NCBI RefSeq assembly: GCF_002206625.1
Contig: NZ_NGUP01000003.1
Coordinates: 518,968 to 582,967 of the forward strand
Direction of reading: 5' to 3'
Origin: Polynucleobacter campilacus
GTDB taxonomy: Bacteria; Pseudomonadota; Gammaproteobacteria; Burkholderiales; Burkholderiaceae
DNA length: 64,000 nt
Position numbers and translations under genes: made by a program. Below, piece by piece: positions 37,856 to 44,550 of the stretch (within the stretch, counting starts at the first letter, position 1; each line of letters starts with the position of its first letter). Below the pieces are notes generated by a model. It was not told the origin of the DNA and did no database searches. It was given only the letters and a program-made list of their open reading frames with translations.

Positions 37856-38065
37856 CTACTCATGTGACCATTCATAGTCTATATCGATAATCTCTAAAAC
37901 ATAGCCATATTTATTTAGGCAATGCTGATTCCAGGCAATCACGAAGTCTTTGGTATTGATATCACAATGGTAACGATTTAACAAATGAATCAAGCCATGG
38001 TCCTTCATTTCTACTTGCCCGTTAGTAGTCTTTACGGTCACTGCTTTGGCATGCTTAAAGCTCAT
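37856..38065 (-). CDS. Small hypothetical protein
   Basis: Sixty-nine residues, starting SFKHAKAVTVKTTNGQVEMK and ending in an acidic EIIDIDYEWSHE. A GGGGGT box precedes the ATG, as it does the CDGSH gene just upstream on the same strand, suggesting a common origin of their ribosome sites. No recognised domain, no membrane segment. It starts 32 bp after the CDGSH stop, so the two may form an operon. Confidence 0.55.
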   Translation of the reverse strand: MSFKHAKAVTVKTTNGQVEMKDHGLIHLLNRYHCDINTKDFVIAWNQHCLNKYGYVLEIIDIDYEWSHE

Positions 38066-38097
38066 CCTGACCCCCGATAGATTTAGATTGTCAATAC

Positions 38098-38334
38098 CTA
38101 GAGGGAGAAGTGGGTGCCATCACATAGCGGCGCATTAGCTGATTGCTTGCATCCACAGAAATAGACAGTCATGGTCTCTGTAGCAATAAACTCCAATGGC
38201 ATCATATCCGCTCTTTGGTGTGATGCATCACAAAAGGGTTGACTCTTACTTAAACCACAAGTGCACCAGTAATAAGTCTGGCCTTTGATGACCTTTACAG
38301 GATATGGCTCGTTTTTGGCAGTTTTTATTTCCAT
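38098..38334 (-). CDS. Double CDGSH iron-sulfur domain protein
   Basis: Seventy-eight residues with two CDGSH motifs: CTCGLSKSQPFCDASH (residues 24-39) and CGCKQSANAPLCDGTH (about 60-75). Each has the three-Cys-one-His pattern that binds a redox-active [2Fe-2S] cluster. Such small two-cluster proteins are soluble redox or iron-sulfur transfer proteins. It is followed by the 69-residue gene. Its place in a small-gene cluster near phaZ gives no clear pathway. Confidence 0.9.
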   Translation of the reverse strand: MEIKTAKNEPYPVKVIKGQTYYWCTCGLSKSQPFCDASHQRADMMPLEFIATETMTVYFCGCKQSANAPLCDGTHFSL

Positions 38335-38635
38335 GGCAACCCCCGGTATTTAACTCACCTCGGTTTAATTTAATCTTTATTATTCCTATTAGCAATTGTT
38401 AGCAATAAATTCATTTTAAAAGTGAGTAATTACTCATCACATTGAATTTTTGGATGCGATGCAATAGATTTTCATCAGATAAAAAACTTAAAAATTTATT
38501 AGACAGCGCCTTCATTTTGGAGCAGACTAAATTTCTGCTGATAAGTTGTTTGGGCACCCCATGGTCCTGTTTCGATACTGCGTGACTCAAGCAATTTATT
38601 GGCAACCAAATTTATTTTGCTAAAAGGAGCCAACC
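38335..38635. other. Gene-free 300-bp interval with a 14-bp palindrome
   Basis: AT-rich stretch between two divergent small genes. It holds TGAGTAATTACTCA (38423-38436), a perfect palindrome that could be a regulator site, and a direct repeat TTAGCAAT. A 64-codon minus-strand frame here (38411-38605) shows no coding character and is not called. Confidence 0.5.
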
Positions 38636-38809
38636 ATGAACCACCAGCAACTAGAGATCGAAGAAGATAGTCTTCCTGAGAAGTTTTTTGAATTACAAAA
38701 CAATGAATTAGTCCAAGAACGATTAATTTGGCAACATTTAACTAGGCGCAAAATTAATGAAATGAACCATATTCCAGATGAAGACTGTGCAGACTGGGGC
38801 GATGATTAA
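38636..38809 (+). CDS. Small hypothetical protein upstream of the acidic paralogue
   Basis: Fifty-seven residues, starting NHQQLEIEEDSLPEKFFELQ and ending DEDCADWGDD. A strong AAAAGGAGCC ribosome site, the same as at the DUF3563-like gene (35487), precedes the ATG. Ten bp later begins the acidic 65-residue protein. No family recognised; it is helix-rich with a Trp-Asp end. Confidence 0.58.
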   Translation: MNHQQLEIEEDSLPEKFFELQNNELVQERLIWQHLTRRKINEMNHIPDEDCADWGDD

Positions 38810-38819
38810 ATCGTTTGAT

Positions 38820-39014
38820 ATGAAGCTATTGGTCTATCGTTATCGGTATGGGAGTGATCGAGCAGATAATCATGCTTATATGCCCCCTTACTATGCAACT
38901 TTAGAATACATTGAGCATTTGATAGGCGCTAACGCCATAGAAGATCAAAGTATAGAAGTTGATGAGTCAGACTTAGATACCCTAGGTCGGATCGAAATTG
39001 ACGAAAAAAGTTGA
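38820..39014 (+). CDS. Small acidic protein, paralogue of the 35777 gene
   Basis: Sixty-four residues with MPPYYATLEYIEHL and IEVDESDLDTLGRI shared with the 35777 protein. The ATG at 38820 is chosen because the paralogue aligns from this residue; an upstream in-frame ATG (38778) lies inside the preceding gene. Likely translated from the same message as the 57-residue protein. Function unknown. Confidence 0.65.
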   Translation: MKLLVYRYRYGSDRADNHAYMPPYYATLEYIEHLIGANAIEDQSIEVDESDLDTLGRIEIDEKS

Positions 39015-39077
39015 TAGCCGACGGCATACAGATCAACGCGGCTAAAAACTCCTCGTGATGCGGCAATAATTACCAGT

Positions 39078-39149
39078 CTAAGATGCCTGTATAGCCAGAG
39101 CAAAACAGCACAGTATTAAAAATAGCCATAAAGAATCGGTATTTGACAT
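39078..39149 (-). CDS. 23-residue putative membrane micropeptide
   Basis: A short frame SNTDSLWLFLILCCFALAIQ followed by AS and stop, forming a single hydrophobic helix, with a perfect AAGGAGTGCTT ribosome site directly before the ATG at 39147-39149. The organisation is like that of small membrane micropeptides that accompany transporters or oxidases, but no partner gene is near. Real or not cannot be settled by sequence alone. Confidence 0.4.
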   Translation of the reverse strand: MSNTDSLWLFLILCCFALAIQAS

Positions 39150-39240
39150 AAGCACTCCTTAAGCGGATTTACTTACATATTCCCTTGCATAATTTGTGCC
39201 ATTTTAGTTAATAAACAGAAAAAATCTGTTGTTCATAATC

Positions 39241-39255
39241 GTCCTTTAAAAGGAC
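39241..39255. repeat. TTTAAA-palindrome repeat, copy C (single module)
   Basis: GTCCTTTAAAAGGAC, identical with the module at 34638-34652. Confidence 0.8.
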
Positions 39256-39312
39256 AGTTCATGATGGGGATATCCGGCTCTTATGGCGTCTAAGCCAGCC
39301 AAGCCATAAAAG

Positions 39313-39341
39313 AAAATGCCCCGCACGAAGCAGGGCATTAT
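39313..39341 (-). terminator. Hairpin terminator behind brnA
   Basis: AATGCCC and GGGCATT stem around CGCACGAAGCA, with an A/T tract; almost the same hairpin is at 39960-39984. Confidence 0.82.
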
Positions 39342-39347
39342 TTGAGT

Positions 39348-39372
39348 TTGATGACCCGGGGCGGAATCGACC
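39348..39372 (-). repeat. tRNA-Phe 3'-end fragment (copy 4)
   Basis: TTGATGACCCGGGGCGGAAT then CGACC matches the CCA end, acceptor and T-arm of tRNA-Phe with a few changes. It lies between brnA (stop at 39406) and the hairpin. Confidence 0.75.
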
Positions 39373-39405
39373 AAGGCATCAGGAGGCTCTCATCCTACCT
39401 CTAGA

Positions 39406-39621
39406 CTATTTCCAGCTAAGGTTCAATTTCTTATTCGAAGCGGCGCAATCTCTCAAATAGAGATTAATGAGGCTTTGATAAGGAATTCCAACTTCTTCTG
39501 ACACAGATTTGAAGTAGCTCACTGAATCTTCGTCCAATCTAATAGTTATAGGCTTCTTGAGCATAGAAGCATATGGGTTTTTACGAGCTTTTGAGAAATC
39601 ATATTCTTTACGCATCTTCAT
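39406..39621 (-). CDS. brnA: BrnA-type antitoxin
   Basis: A 71-residue antitoxin. The N-terminal EYDFSKARKNPYASMLKKPI and the ribbon-helix-helix ITIRLDEDSVSYFKSVSEEV then GIPYQSLINLYLRDC are the BrnA pattern. BrnA binds the BrnT toxin and represses the operon. It starts 5 bp after the brnT stop; toxin-first order is normal for this system. A palindromic operator sits at the brnT start (39904-39922). Confidence 0.9.
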   Translation of the reverse strand: MKMRKEYDFSKARKNPYASMLKKPITIRLDEDSVSYFKSVSEEVGIPYQSLINLYLRDCAASNKKLNLSWK

Positions 39622-39626
39622 TACCT

Positions 39627-39905
39627 TTAATAAGCTTTTGACTCTTTAGGGGTTGCCTTACTAGCCGAAATAATACGAACGACATTACCCTCGCTTCGAT
39701 AACAATGGCAAACCAAAATCACACGAAGAGAATGGCTTACTCCCAGCAAGATAAATCTGTCTTCATCCTCCGAATGATCGGGGTCGGAAATTAACTTAGC
39801 ACTTTCATCATAAAAAACAGATTTCGCCTCTTCAAAAGAAATGCCGTGCTTTTTAAGATTGGCTGAAGCTTTTCGAGGCTCCCATTCAAATCGCAATGAA
39901 GTCAT
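39627..39905 (-). CDS. brnT: BrnT-type ribonuclease toxin
   Basis: A 92-residue RelE-fold mRNA interferase. FEWEPRKASANLKKHGISFE and EEAKSVFYDE are the N-terminal signature, ILVCHCYRSEGNVVRIISASKAT the C-terminal strand with catalytic Arg. The ATG at 39905 is chosen: a further ATG at 39920 lies inside the predicted -10 region. A near-consensus promoter (TTGCTT, 17 bp, TACAAT) would start transcription at about the A of this ATG, so the mRNA may be leaderless. Confidence 0.9.
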   Translation of the reverse strand: MTSLRFEWEPRKASANLKKHGISFEEAKSVFYDESAKLISDPDHSEDEDRFILLGVSHSLRVILVCHCYRSEGNVVRIISASKATPKESKAY

Positions 39906-39940
39906 ATGTACATTGTACATATATTAATTGGAAGAAGCAA
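39904..39940 (-). promoter_or_regulatory. brnTA promoter with overlapping palindromic operator
   Basis: -35 TTGCTT (39935-39940), 17-bp spacer, -10 TACAAT (39912-39917). ATATGTACATTGTACATAT (39904-39922), a perfect palindrome around one central base, covers the -10 and the start codon; a likely BrnA binding site for autoregulation. Confidence 0.72.
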
Positions 39941-39959
39941 GTCCGCCCGACCAAAAGAA

Positions 39960-39984
39960 AATGCCCCACACGAAGCAGGGCATT
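39960..39984 (-). terminator. Hairpin terminator behind SGNH-hydrolase gene
   Basis: AATGCCC and GGGCATT stem with CACACGAAGCA loop, followed on the minus strand by TTTTC. Near-copy of the hairpin at 39313. Confidence 0.82.
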
Positions 39985-39991
39985 ATTTGAG

Positions 39992-40017
39992 TTTGGTGGC
40001 CCGGGGCGGAATCGACC
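39992..40017 (-). repeat. tRNA-Phe 3'-end fragment (copy 5)
   Basis: TTTGGTGGCCCGGGGCGGAA followed by TCGACC is identical with the tRNA-Phe acceptor and T-arm except one lost A. It is between the SGNH-hydrolase stop and a hairpin. Confidence 0.85.
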
Positions 40018-40037
40018 AGGGCCGAGGATGCCTAATC

Positions 40038-40625
40038 CTATTTGATATTTTTCTCCTTAATTACTTGCTGAATCATTGGAAGCATATATTGAGCCCATTT
40101 TTGATAGCCCAAAACTGTCATATGACCTCCACCGCCACCCGGCATATCAAACAGCCTGTGATCATTGTCAGTAGGTATATTTTTATTCCAATGCCCGTAG
40201 TAATAGACACCATATTTAGATGCTAATGCCTGGGCCTCTTCATTGCTTTGAATCCAAACGTGCGAAACATAAATCGTGGGCATATTCTGTTTTTGTAGAT
40301 AAGCCAAAACCTCCTCTGAGGGGCCAAGGTTAAATCTTGGGTTTCTCTCATTTGGGCCTGGTTCAAAAATAACTATTTTAGTATTTGGGTTAGCTTTTAA
40401 GCCTTGCTCTAATCTTGTCATCATAAAAGCAGGTCGATCGCCATCTACGCCAGCATTGATTACAGTGGCATAGATTTTGTCTTGGGCCAATAACTCATTT
40501 AATCTTGTTGTGTAGGCTTGGCCAGAATTTTTACAGTTCGTATTGCTTGTGCCAAGGGCAAATATCTCAAATCCGAATGAATTAACGGATGCAAGACAAG
40601 CGAAAATAGCGAGTAAAAATTTCAT
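40038..40625 (-). CDS. Exported SGNH/GDSL-like hydrolase
   Basis: A 195-residue protein with a signal peptide (KFLLAIFACLASVNSFG). FALGTSNTN is in the place of the GDS motif: the Ser remains but the GDSL is changed to GTSN. INAGVDGDRP holds the block II Gly, IFEPGPNERNP block III Asn, and HMTVLGYQKWAQ the catalytic His. Esterase-like, TesA-related fold; the altered motif I makes activity uncertain. Located before tRNA-Phe-like fragment and hairpin. Confidence 0.75.
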   Translation of the reverse strand: MKFLLAIFACLASVNSFGFEIFALGTSNTNCKNSGQAYTTRLNELLAQDKIYATVINAGVDGDRPAFMMTRLEQGLKANPNTKIVIFEPGPNERNPRFNLGPSEEVLAYLQKQNMPTIYVSHVWIQSNEEAQALASKYGVYYYGHWNKNIPTDNDHRLFDMPGGGGGHMTVLGYQKWAQYMLPMIQQVIKEKNIK

Positions 40626-40768
40626 TTATTAAATATTAGCATCACTATATTACCGCCCTCGACTTAAGTTACCAGTTGCCCATAGTTGATACGGTCAAAC
40701 AAGATTCGACATCCCCACTTGTAGGATCGCAACACTAGGCCATTGTTAATACAGTAGGCACATAAAAC

Positions 40769-40796
40769 AAAACCCCCACTTAAAAGTGAGGGTTTC
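40769..40796 (-). terminator. Hairpin terminator behind outer-membrane protein gene
   Basis: AACCCCCACTT and AAGTGAGGGTT form a stem with one mismatch; followed by a T-run on the minus strand. Confidence 0.8.
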
Positions 40797-40801
40797 TGAG
40801 T

Positions 40802-40831
40802 TTCTTGGTGGCCCGGGACGGAATCGACCGG
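40802..40831 (-). repeat. tRNA-Phe 3'-end fragment (copy 6)
   Basis: TTCTTGGTGGCCCGGGACGG followed by AATCGACC matches the acceptor and T-arm of tRNA-Phe with one substitution and one lost A. Directly behind the outer-membrane protein stop (40850). Confidence 0.85.
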
Positions 40832-40849
40832 GGCAAAGGATGCTCGACC

Positions 40850-41404
40850 CTAGAATCTCCAGCCTAACCCGATGCCATAAGAATTGATATTGACCTTGTC
40901 GCTAGAGCCATCACCCCAGTCAACGGTTTTATAGTTTTGCTGAGAAACCTCAACTCTTGTAAATAGATTCTTAGTAATCAAATATTCAGCGCCAATACCG
41001 TAGCTCGGTCCATTCATCCACTGGTAGTAGCCAGGCGAAGAATATTTTGACCATGACCATCCTAACTTGGCATATGCCATCAGTTTTTCAGTTATCGCAT
41101 AGCCAACTTTTCCACCCGCCTCTATTGGTCTATGAGCATCTGGGTCTGTGCCAGTAGTATCGGTTGTGCCCAAGTCGTAGTTACCATAAACACCTACTAA
41201 CCAACTATCTGAAATAGCTTTATAGGCATCAGCAGTTATAGAGGGCATACCACTTCTACTGGTAACAGAGCCGCCAGGTGTGGACTTATCGGTAATTGAA
41301 TTTAAAGCATAGTCAATTGACAGTCCAAAACCTTCAAAGTTTTGTGATTGAGCAAAGGCTGCAGGACTCAGTAATACCAAAAATAAAATAACTATTTTTT
41401 TCAT
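40850..41404 (-). CDS. Outer-membrane beta-barrel protein
   Basis: A 184-residue protein with a signal peptide (KKIVILFLVLLSPAAFAQ) and an eight-strand barrel-like pattern of alternating residues, finishing YGIGLGWRF with the terminal Phe expected for outer-membrane insertion. It resembles the OmpA-like/opacity-type porin-fold family used by host- or surface-exposed proteins. The ATG at 41404 is preferred over one two codons upstream. It lies 26 bp after the reductase gene on the same strand. Confidence 0.85.
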   Translation of the reverse strand: MKKIVILFLVLLSPAAFAQSQNFEGFGLSIDYALNSITDKSTPGGSVTSRSGMPSITADAYKAISDSWLVGVYGNYDLGTTDTTGTDPDAHRPIEAGGKVGYAITEKLMAYAKLGWSWSKYSSPGYYQWMNGPSYGIGAEYLITKNLFTRVEVSQQNYKTVDWGDGSSDKVNINSYGIGLGWRF

Positions 41405-41436
41405 AGACACTTCTTTAAATTCTCTTTTTTAATATA

Positions 41437-42552
41437 TTACTTGTAATCAAACTTCATTTGCTCTGAAATCGAAATATCCTTACTGGTTAGCTCACAAAGT
41501 TCCGCGTACTTTGCCAATGGAGTGGGCTCACTCATTCCCTCTTCAATCAATCTTTGATTATCAAAAGCAAGTTCAAGGGTTGAGAAGTTTCCATAAGTTT
41601 TGATTGCTTTGGCTACAATGCGTCGATTACATTCGCCAAGAAGTGTTTTAAATTGATCCTTCATGAGAAGTATCTGCTCATATGATTTTTGTTGATAATT
41701 CGTCAGCGGGGGCAAACCTGTTGCCTTAGCTATAGATTTATCAATTTCAGCAAAATTTGAGGAATACTTTTCTCCCGCTGAGATATGGTACGAGTCATAC
41801 TTTAGCTTTGGTTTAGTTAAAAGCAAATAAAGGGCATCGGCACAATAATCTACCGGGACAACATCAATCTTCTGATCTAAGGCACAAGGGAATGCTTTTA
41901 GTGCCAACGCCATTCTAAAAACCCAAAAGATACTTCCCGATGGCTTACAGCCTAACTTAGTATGGCCAACAACAATGGACGGTCTAGCAATGACCAAAGG
42001 TAAATCAGGTAGCTCTTCCTTTAGGCGTTGCTCAACTTCATATTTGCTATGCGTGTACTCTAAAAAATGCTGAGTTTTTTTACCGAGGTTATAGCCCTCA
42101 GGAACGGGATTTGGTGAATCCAACCCACAAGCCATTGCGGTACCAATGTGAAGAAATCTTTTTAACTTACACCGGTGAGCTAGGCCATGGGCCATATTTA
42201 AAACCCCATCTACATTCGTAGGCCAGATAGAGGGGTGATTGCCAAAAGATGCTACTGCGGCAGAGCTCACCACATTTTCAATGGAGCTCAGGCGTGGGTC
42301 ATCAATCCAACGATTCACAACATTTAAATCACCGCACAGAATCTGTTCAAGTCTTAGCTTTAATAACTGCTCTGTTTTAATGCCATGATTTCTGAGTGTA
42401 TTGACCAGTCTCACCAAGCCCTCTTCAGGCTTTGATGAGCGAATTAGAAAAATCGCGTCCTCAACTTCACCACGAGCAAAAAGCTTGGCCGTCAAAGCTC
42501 CGCCAATAAAGCCATTTGCTCCAGTAATTAGTGTTTTAGGTTGGAAAATCAT
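41437..42552 (-). CDS. Extended SDR / thioester reductase-like protein
   Basis: A 371-residue NAD(P)-dependent protein. TGANGFIGGAL near residues 9-19 is the Rossmann motif, and YTHSKYEVE the YxxxK catalytic pair; LITGANGFIGG-style start, IARPSIVVG and KYDSYHISAGE are found in fatty-acyl-CoA-reductase/thioester-reductase SDRs. A C-terminal helical extension of about 120 residues has no clear match. Substrate unknown; lipid or polyketide-like thioesters are possible. Together with the outer-membrane protein it forms a two-gene unit behind which a tRNA-Phe fragment lies. Confidence 0.78.
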   Translation of the reverse strand: MIFQPKTLITGANGFIGGALTAKLFARGEVEDAIFLIRSSKPEEGLVRLVNTLRNHGIKTEQLLKLRLEQILCGDLNVVNRWIDDPRLSSIENVVSSAAVASFGNHPSIWPTNVDGVLNMAHGLAHRCKLKRFLHIGTAMACGLDSPNPVPEGYNLGKKTQHFLEYTHSKYEVEQRLKEELPDLPLVIARPSIVVGHTKLGCKPSGSIFWVFRMALALKAFPCALDQKIDVVPVDYCADALYLLLTKPKLKYDSYHISAGEKYSSNFAEIDKSIAKATGLPPLTNYQQKSYEQILLMKDQFKTLLGECNRRIVAKAIKTYGNFSTLELAFDNQRLIEEGMSEPTPLAKYAELCELTSKDISISEQMKFDYK

Positions 42553-42600
42553 TAGTGCGACTATCTAATAGAATCCATTGATTCTAATGGGTAGCTCAAA

Positions 42601-42757
42601 AGTCGCTTAAATCGACGCTTGACCACCACAAGGATGTCAAATTGGTTTGTCGTTTTAAACGACATTCCGAGTCAATGGGAAAATTGGATGGCCTAGAAAA
42701 ATGGTGCCAGACCGCGGCTAACACTAGAGATTCGATGGGCCAACTCTAATGTTTTAA
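42601..42757. repeat. TTTAAA-palindrome repeat, copy D, with truncated tRNA-flank sequence
   Basis: GTCGCTTAAATCGAC (42602-42616) and TGTCGTTTTAAACGACA (42648-42664). The first 74 bp are identical with copy E (44332-44405); the next about 80 bp are a diverged copy of the sequence next to tRNA-Phe (ACACTAGAGATTC etc.). It breaks off at 42758, where the IS481 remnant starts. Confidence 0.88.
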
Positions 42758-42758
42758 G

Positions 42759-43058
42759 TGTACGACTCGACACATAGTTAACACTTTATACCGGACACAT
42801 ACTTTACAGTTTTTGGCATAGGAGGGACCACTCTATGCCGTGGAATGAAAGTACGAAGATGGATGAAAAGCTCAAATTTGTGTCGCGTTACCTCGATGGC
42901 GAGAAAATTACTACCCTGTGCCAGGAGTTTGGAATCTCCAGAGTCACTGGCCATAAGATCATTGATCGTTATAAAGACAGTAGTTTAGAAGCCTTTACGG
43001 ATCGATCAAGAAGGCCCTTTCGGCAAGCCAACCGGCTACCCTTCCAGGTCGAGCAATT
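42759..43058 (+). mobile_element. IS481-family remnant (left end and transposase start)
   Basis: Begins TGTACGACTCGACACATAGT, an IS481-like end, and carries the start of a transposase at 42835 (PWNESTKMDEKLKFVSRYLD then an HTH with FGISRVTGHKIIDRYKDSS, DRSRRPFRQ). The transposase frame is cut at 43058 by the IS407-like element after about 74 codons; the remaining catalytic part is not found on the other side. Confidence 0.82.
42835..43058 (+). pseudogene. Truncated IS481-family transposase
   Basis: Only the N-terminal HTH region remains (about 74 codons). The DDE catalytic domain is missing, because the IS407-like element interrupts the gene and no continuation occurs after 44329. It has a GGAGGG ribosome site shortly before its ATG. 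Non-functional as a transposase; could at most bind DNA. Confidence 0.85.
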
Positions 43059-43110
43059 TGAACTGCTGTCAATTTAGGTCCACTACCAAAGAGAGTATTT
43101 CTATAGTAAA

Positions 43111-43941
43111 TCATTGCAGCAACATGGGTTGATTCTGGATTAATTGGGGTACTTGGGTTTGGGGTGCTGGAGGTCTGTAACCTAAAGCGCTATGGGGCCT
43201 GACATGGTTGTAATGTTTAACCCACTCCCCCACGATGATCTGGGCCTCTTTTAGGCTATAAAAGATCTCCCCATCTAAAAGGTTGTCCCTAAAAGTGCCG
43301 TTAAAGCTTTCACAAAAGCCATTTTCCCAAGGGCTCCCTGGTTCAATGTAAGCAGTTTTCACTCCAATGCCAGATAACCAACTACGCAGGTCTTTAGCAA
43401 TAAATTCTGGGCCATTATCACTGCGGATGTACTCTGGGATACCGTTGTCAATCATGGCGTTCGCCAGTTGCTCAATCACTTGGATCGATCCAATCCTTCT
43501 GGCGCAGTGGATCGTTAAACACTTTCTAGTGAACTCATCAATCAGGGTGAGCATGCGGATCTTGCCACCATAAGCATCTCTGATAAAGACAAAGTCATAA
43601 CTCCACACATGATTGGGGTGGGTCGCTCGCAGCCTCATACAACTGCCATCGTTAAACCAGAGTCTGCCCCTAGGAGCTTGCTTTTGTGGGATCTTTAGAC
43701 CCTCTTGCCGCCAGATGCGAGCAACCTTGGCAGTAGTCGCTTGTCCCCAGCCGCTATTACGCATCATCCCAGCAATCAATCGATAACCATATCTGCCATA
43801 GGTGCTGGCCATACGGATGACCTCAGCTCGTAGGGGCTCTTCATCATCTTTAGGCAGTGGCATATAGCGATACGCTGCTCTGGAGAGCCCTACTAATTCA
43901 CAAGCTAAGCGCTCTGATGTTGAGTATTTCTGCAGCAACAC
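43111..43941 (-). CDS. IS3-family transposase OrfB (integrase-core DDE domain)
   Basis: The frame of 276 residues has the retroviral-integrase-like rve core: HPNHVWSYDFVF (first Asp), YIRSDNGPEFIAKDL (second Asp), ENGFCESFNGTFRDNLLDGE (Glu), and HYNHVRPHSALGYRPPA. It is in the -1 frame relative to orfA and most likely made as an OrfAB fusion by frameshifting. The TTG at 43941 may serve as an independent start for OrfB alone. Confidence 0.92.
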   Translation of the reverse strand: MLLQKYSTSERLACELVGLSRAAYRYMPLPKDDEEPLRAEVIRMASTYGRYGYRLIAGMMRNSGWGQATTAKVARIWRQEGLKIPQKQAPRGRLWFNDGSCMRLRATHPNHVWSYDFVFIRDAYGGKIRMLTLIDEFTRKCLTIHCARRIGSIQVIEQLANAMIDNGIPEYIRSDNGPEFIAKDLRSWLSGIGVKTAYIEPGSPWENGFCESFNGTFRDNLLDGEIFYSLKEAQIIVGEWVKHYNHVRPHSALGYRPPAPQTQVPQLIQNQPMLLQ

Positions 43942-43970
43942 CTGAGCAGCTGTTTTGCGTTTAGCAGGGC

Positions 43971-44252
43971 TTAGAAGTTTCCCTTAATAACTTCCTTGAG
44001 CATCACCTCTCGTAGCGATAAGTCCGCTACGAGCTTCTTGAGTCGGGTATTTTCCAGTTCTAGATCTTTGTACTTACGAGCTTGATCGACCTTCATGCCG
44101 CCATAAATCTTGCGCCAACGATAGTAGCTTTGCTCTACCGTTCCCACTTCTTTACAGGCCTGGGCTAGGGTTTTGCCGTTCGTTGTCAGGACATCGATTT
44201 GACGCAATAAGGTGACGATTTGCTCGGGTTTAAGACGTTGGCCTTTTGCCAT
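43971..44252 (-). CDS. IS3-family transposase OrfA
   Basis: A 93-residue HTH_Tnp_1-type protein: GQRLKPEQIVTLLRQIDVLT, LAQACKEVGTVEQSYYRWRKIYGG (HTH), and a leucine-zipper segment LELENTRLKKLVADLSL. The ATG at 44252 has an AAAGGAG ribosome site; an upstream in-frame ATG at 44285 is in the leader. The element's promoter probably lies within the orfA-side end. Confidence 0.92.
   Translation of the reverse strand: MAKGQRLKPEQIVTLLRQIDVLTTNGKTLAQACKEVGTVEQSYYRWRKIYGGMKVDQARKYKDLELENTRLKKLVADLSLREVMLKEVIKGNF
43977..43983 (-). other. -1 frameshift heptamer of orfA-orfB
   Basis: On the minus strand the zero frame reads AAG GGA AAC TTC TAA; G GGA AAC is a canonical X XXY YYZ slippery site. A -1 shift continues into the orfB frame (CTT CTA AGC CCT), giving OrfAB. 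Confidence 0.8.
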
Positions 44253-44329
44253 ATTTAGCACTCCTTTAAGGTGAGAGATTATCAAAAATCCTCTCTTTTG
44301 GAGTGGTACTAAAAATCAGGTCAGTTCAA

Positions 44330-44480
44330 GCGTCGCTTAAATCGACGCTTGACCACCACAAGGATGTCAAATTGGTTTGTCGTTTTAAACGACATTCCGA
44401 GTCAAGGGGAAGGTTGGAAGACCTGGGGAAATGGTGACAAACCGCGGCCTACACTAGAGATTCTATGAGCCACTTCTAAT
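44330..44480. repeat. TTTAAA-palindrome repeat, copy E, with tRNA-flank sequence
   Basis: GCGTCGCTTAAATCGACGC (44330-44348) and TGTCGTTTTAAACGACA (44378-44394), then about 75 bp similar to the sequence next to tRNA-Phe (49030-49107). It begins directly at the end of the IS407-like element. Confidence 0.88.
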
Positions 44481-44520
44481 GTTCGGAGAATTCTTGGTGG
44501 CCCGGGGCGGAATCGAACCA
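44481..44520 (-). repeat. tRNA-Phe 3'-end fragment (copy 7)
   Basis: Identical over 40 bp with 49108-49147 (3' flank, CCA end, acceptor and T-arm of tRNA-Phe). Unlike copies 1-6 it has no hairpin, but it carries the native tRNA flank instead. The arsC stop is 31 bp further on. Confidence 0.93.
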
Positions 44521-44550
44521 GGGCCGAGGATGTCTGACTCTAGTTAAGAA

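Larger units (their letters stand above)
43059..44328 (-). mobile_element. Complete IS3-family element, IS407-like group (about 1270 bp)
   Basis: Imperfect terminal inverted repeats: TGAACTGACCTGATTTTTAG at the orfA end (44328 inward) and TGAACTGCTGTCAATTTAGG at the orfB end (43059 on). It carries overlapping orfA and orfB with a frameshift heptamer. Flanks are AATT on the left and GCGT on the right, so no target duplication remains; a deletion next to the element is likely. Confidence 0.9.

Noticed and set aside
38411..38605. Sixty-four-codon minus-strand frame
   Set aside because: AT-rich intergenic sequence, no ribosome site, no family; covers a palindrome and promoter region of the next gene.
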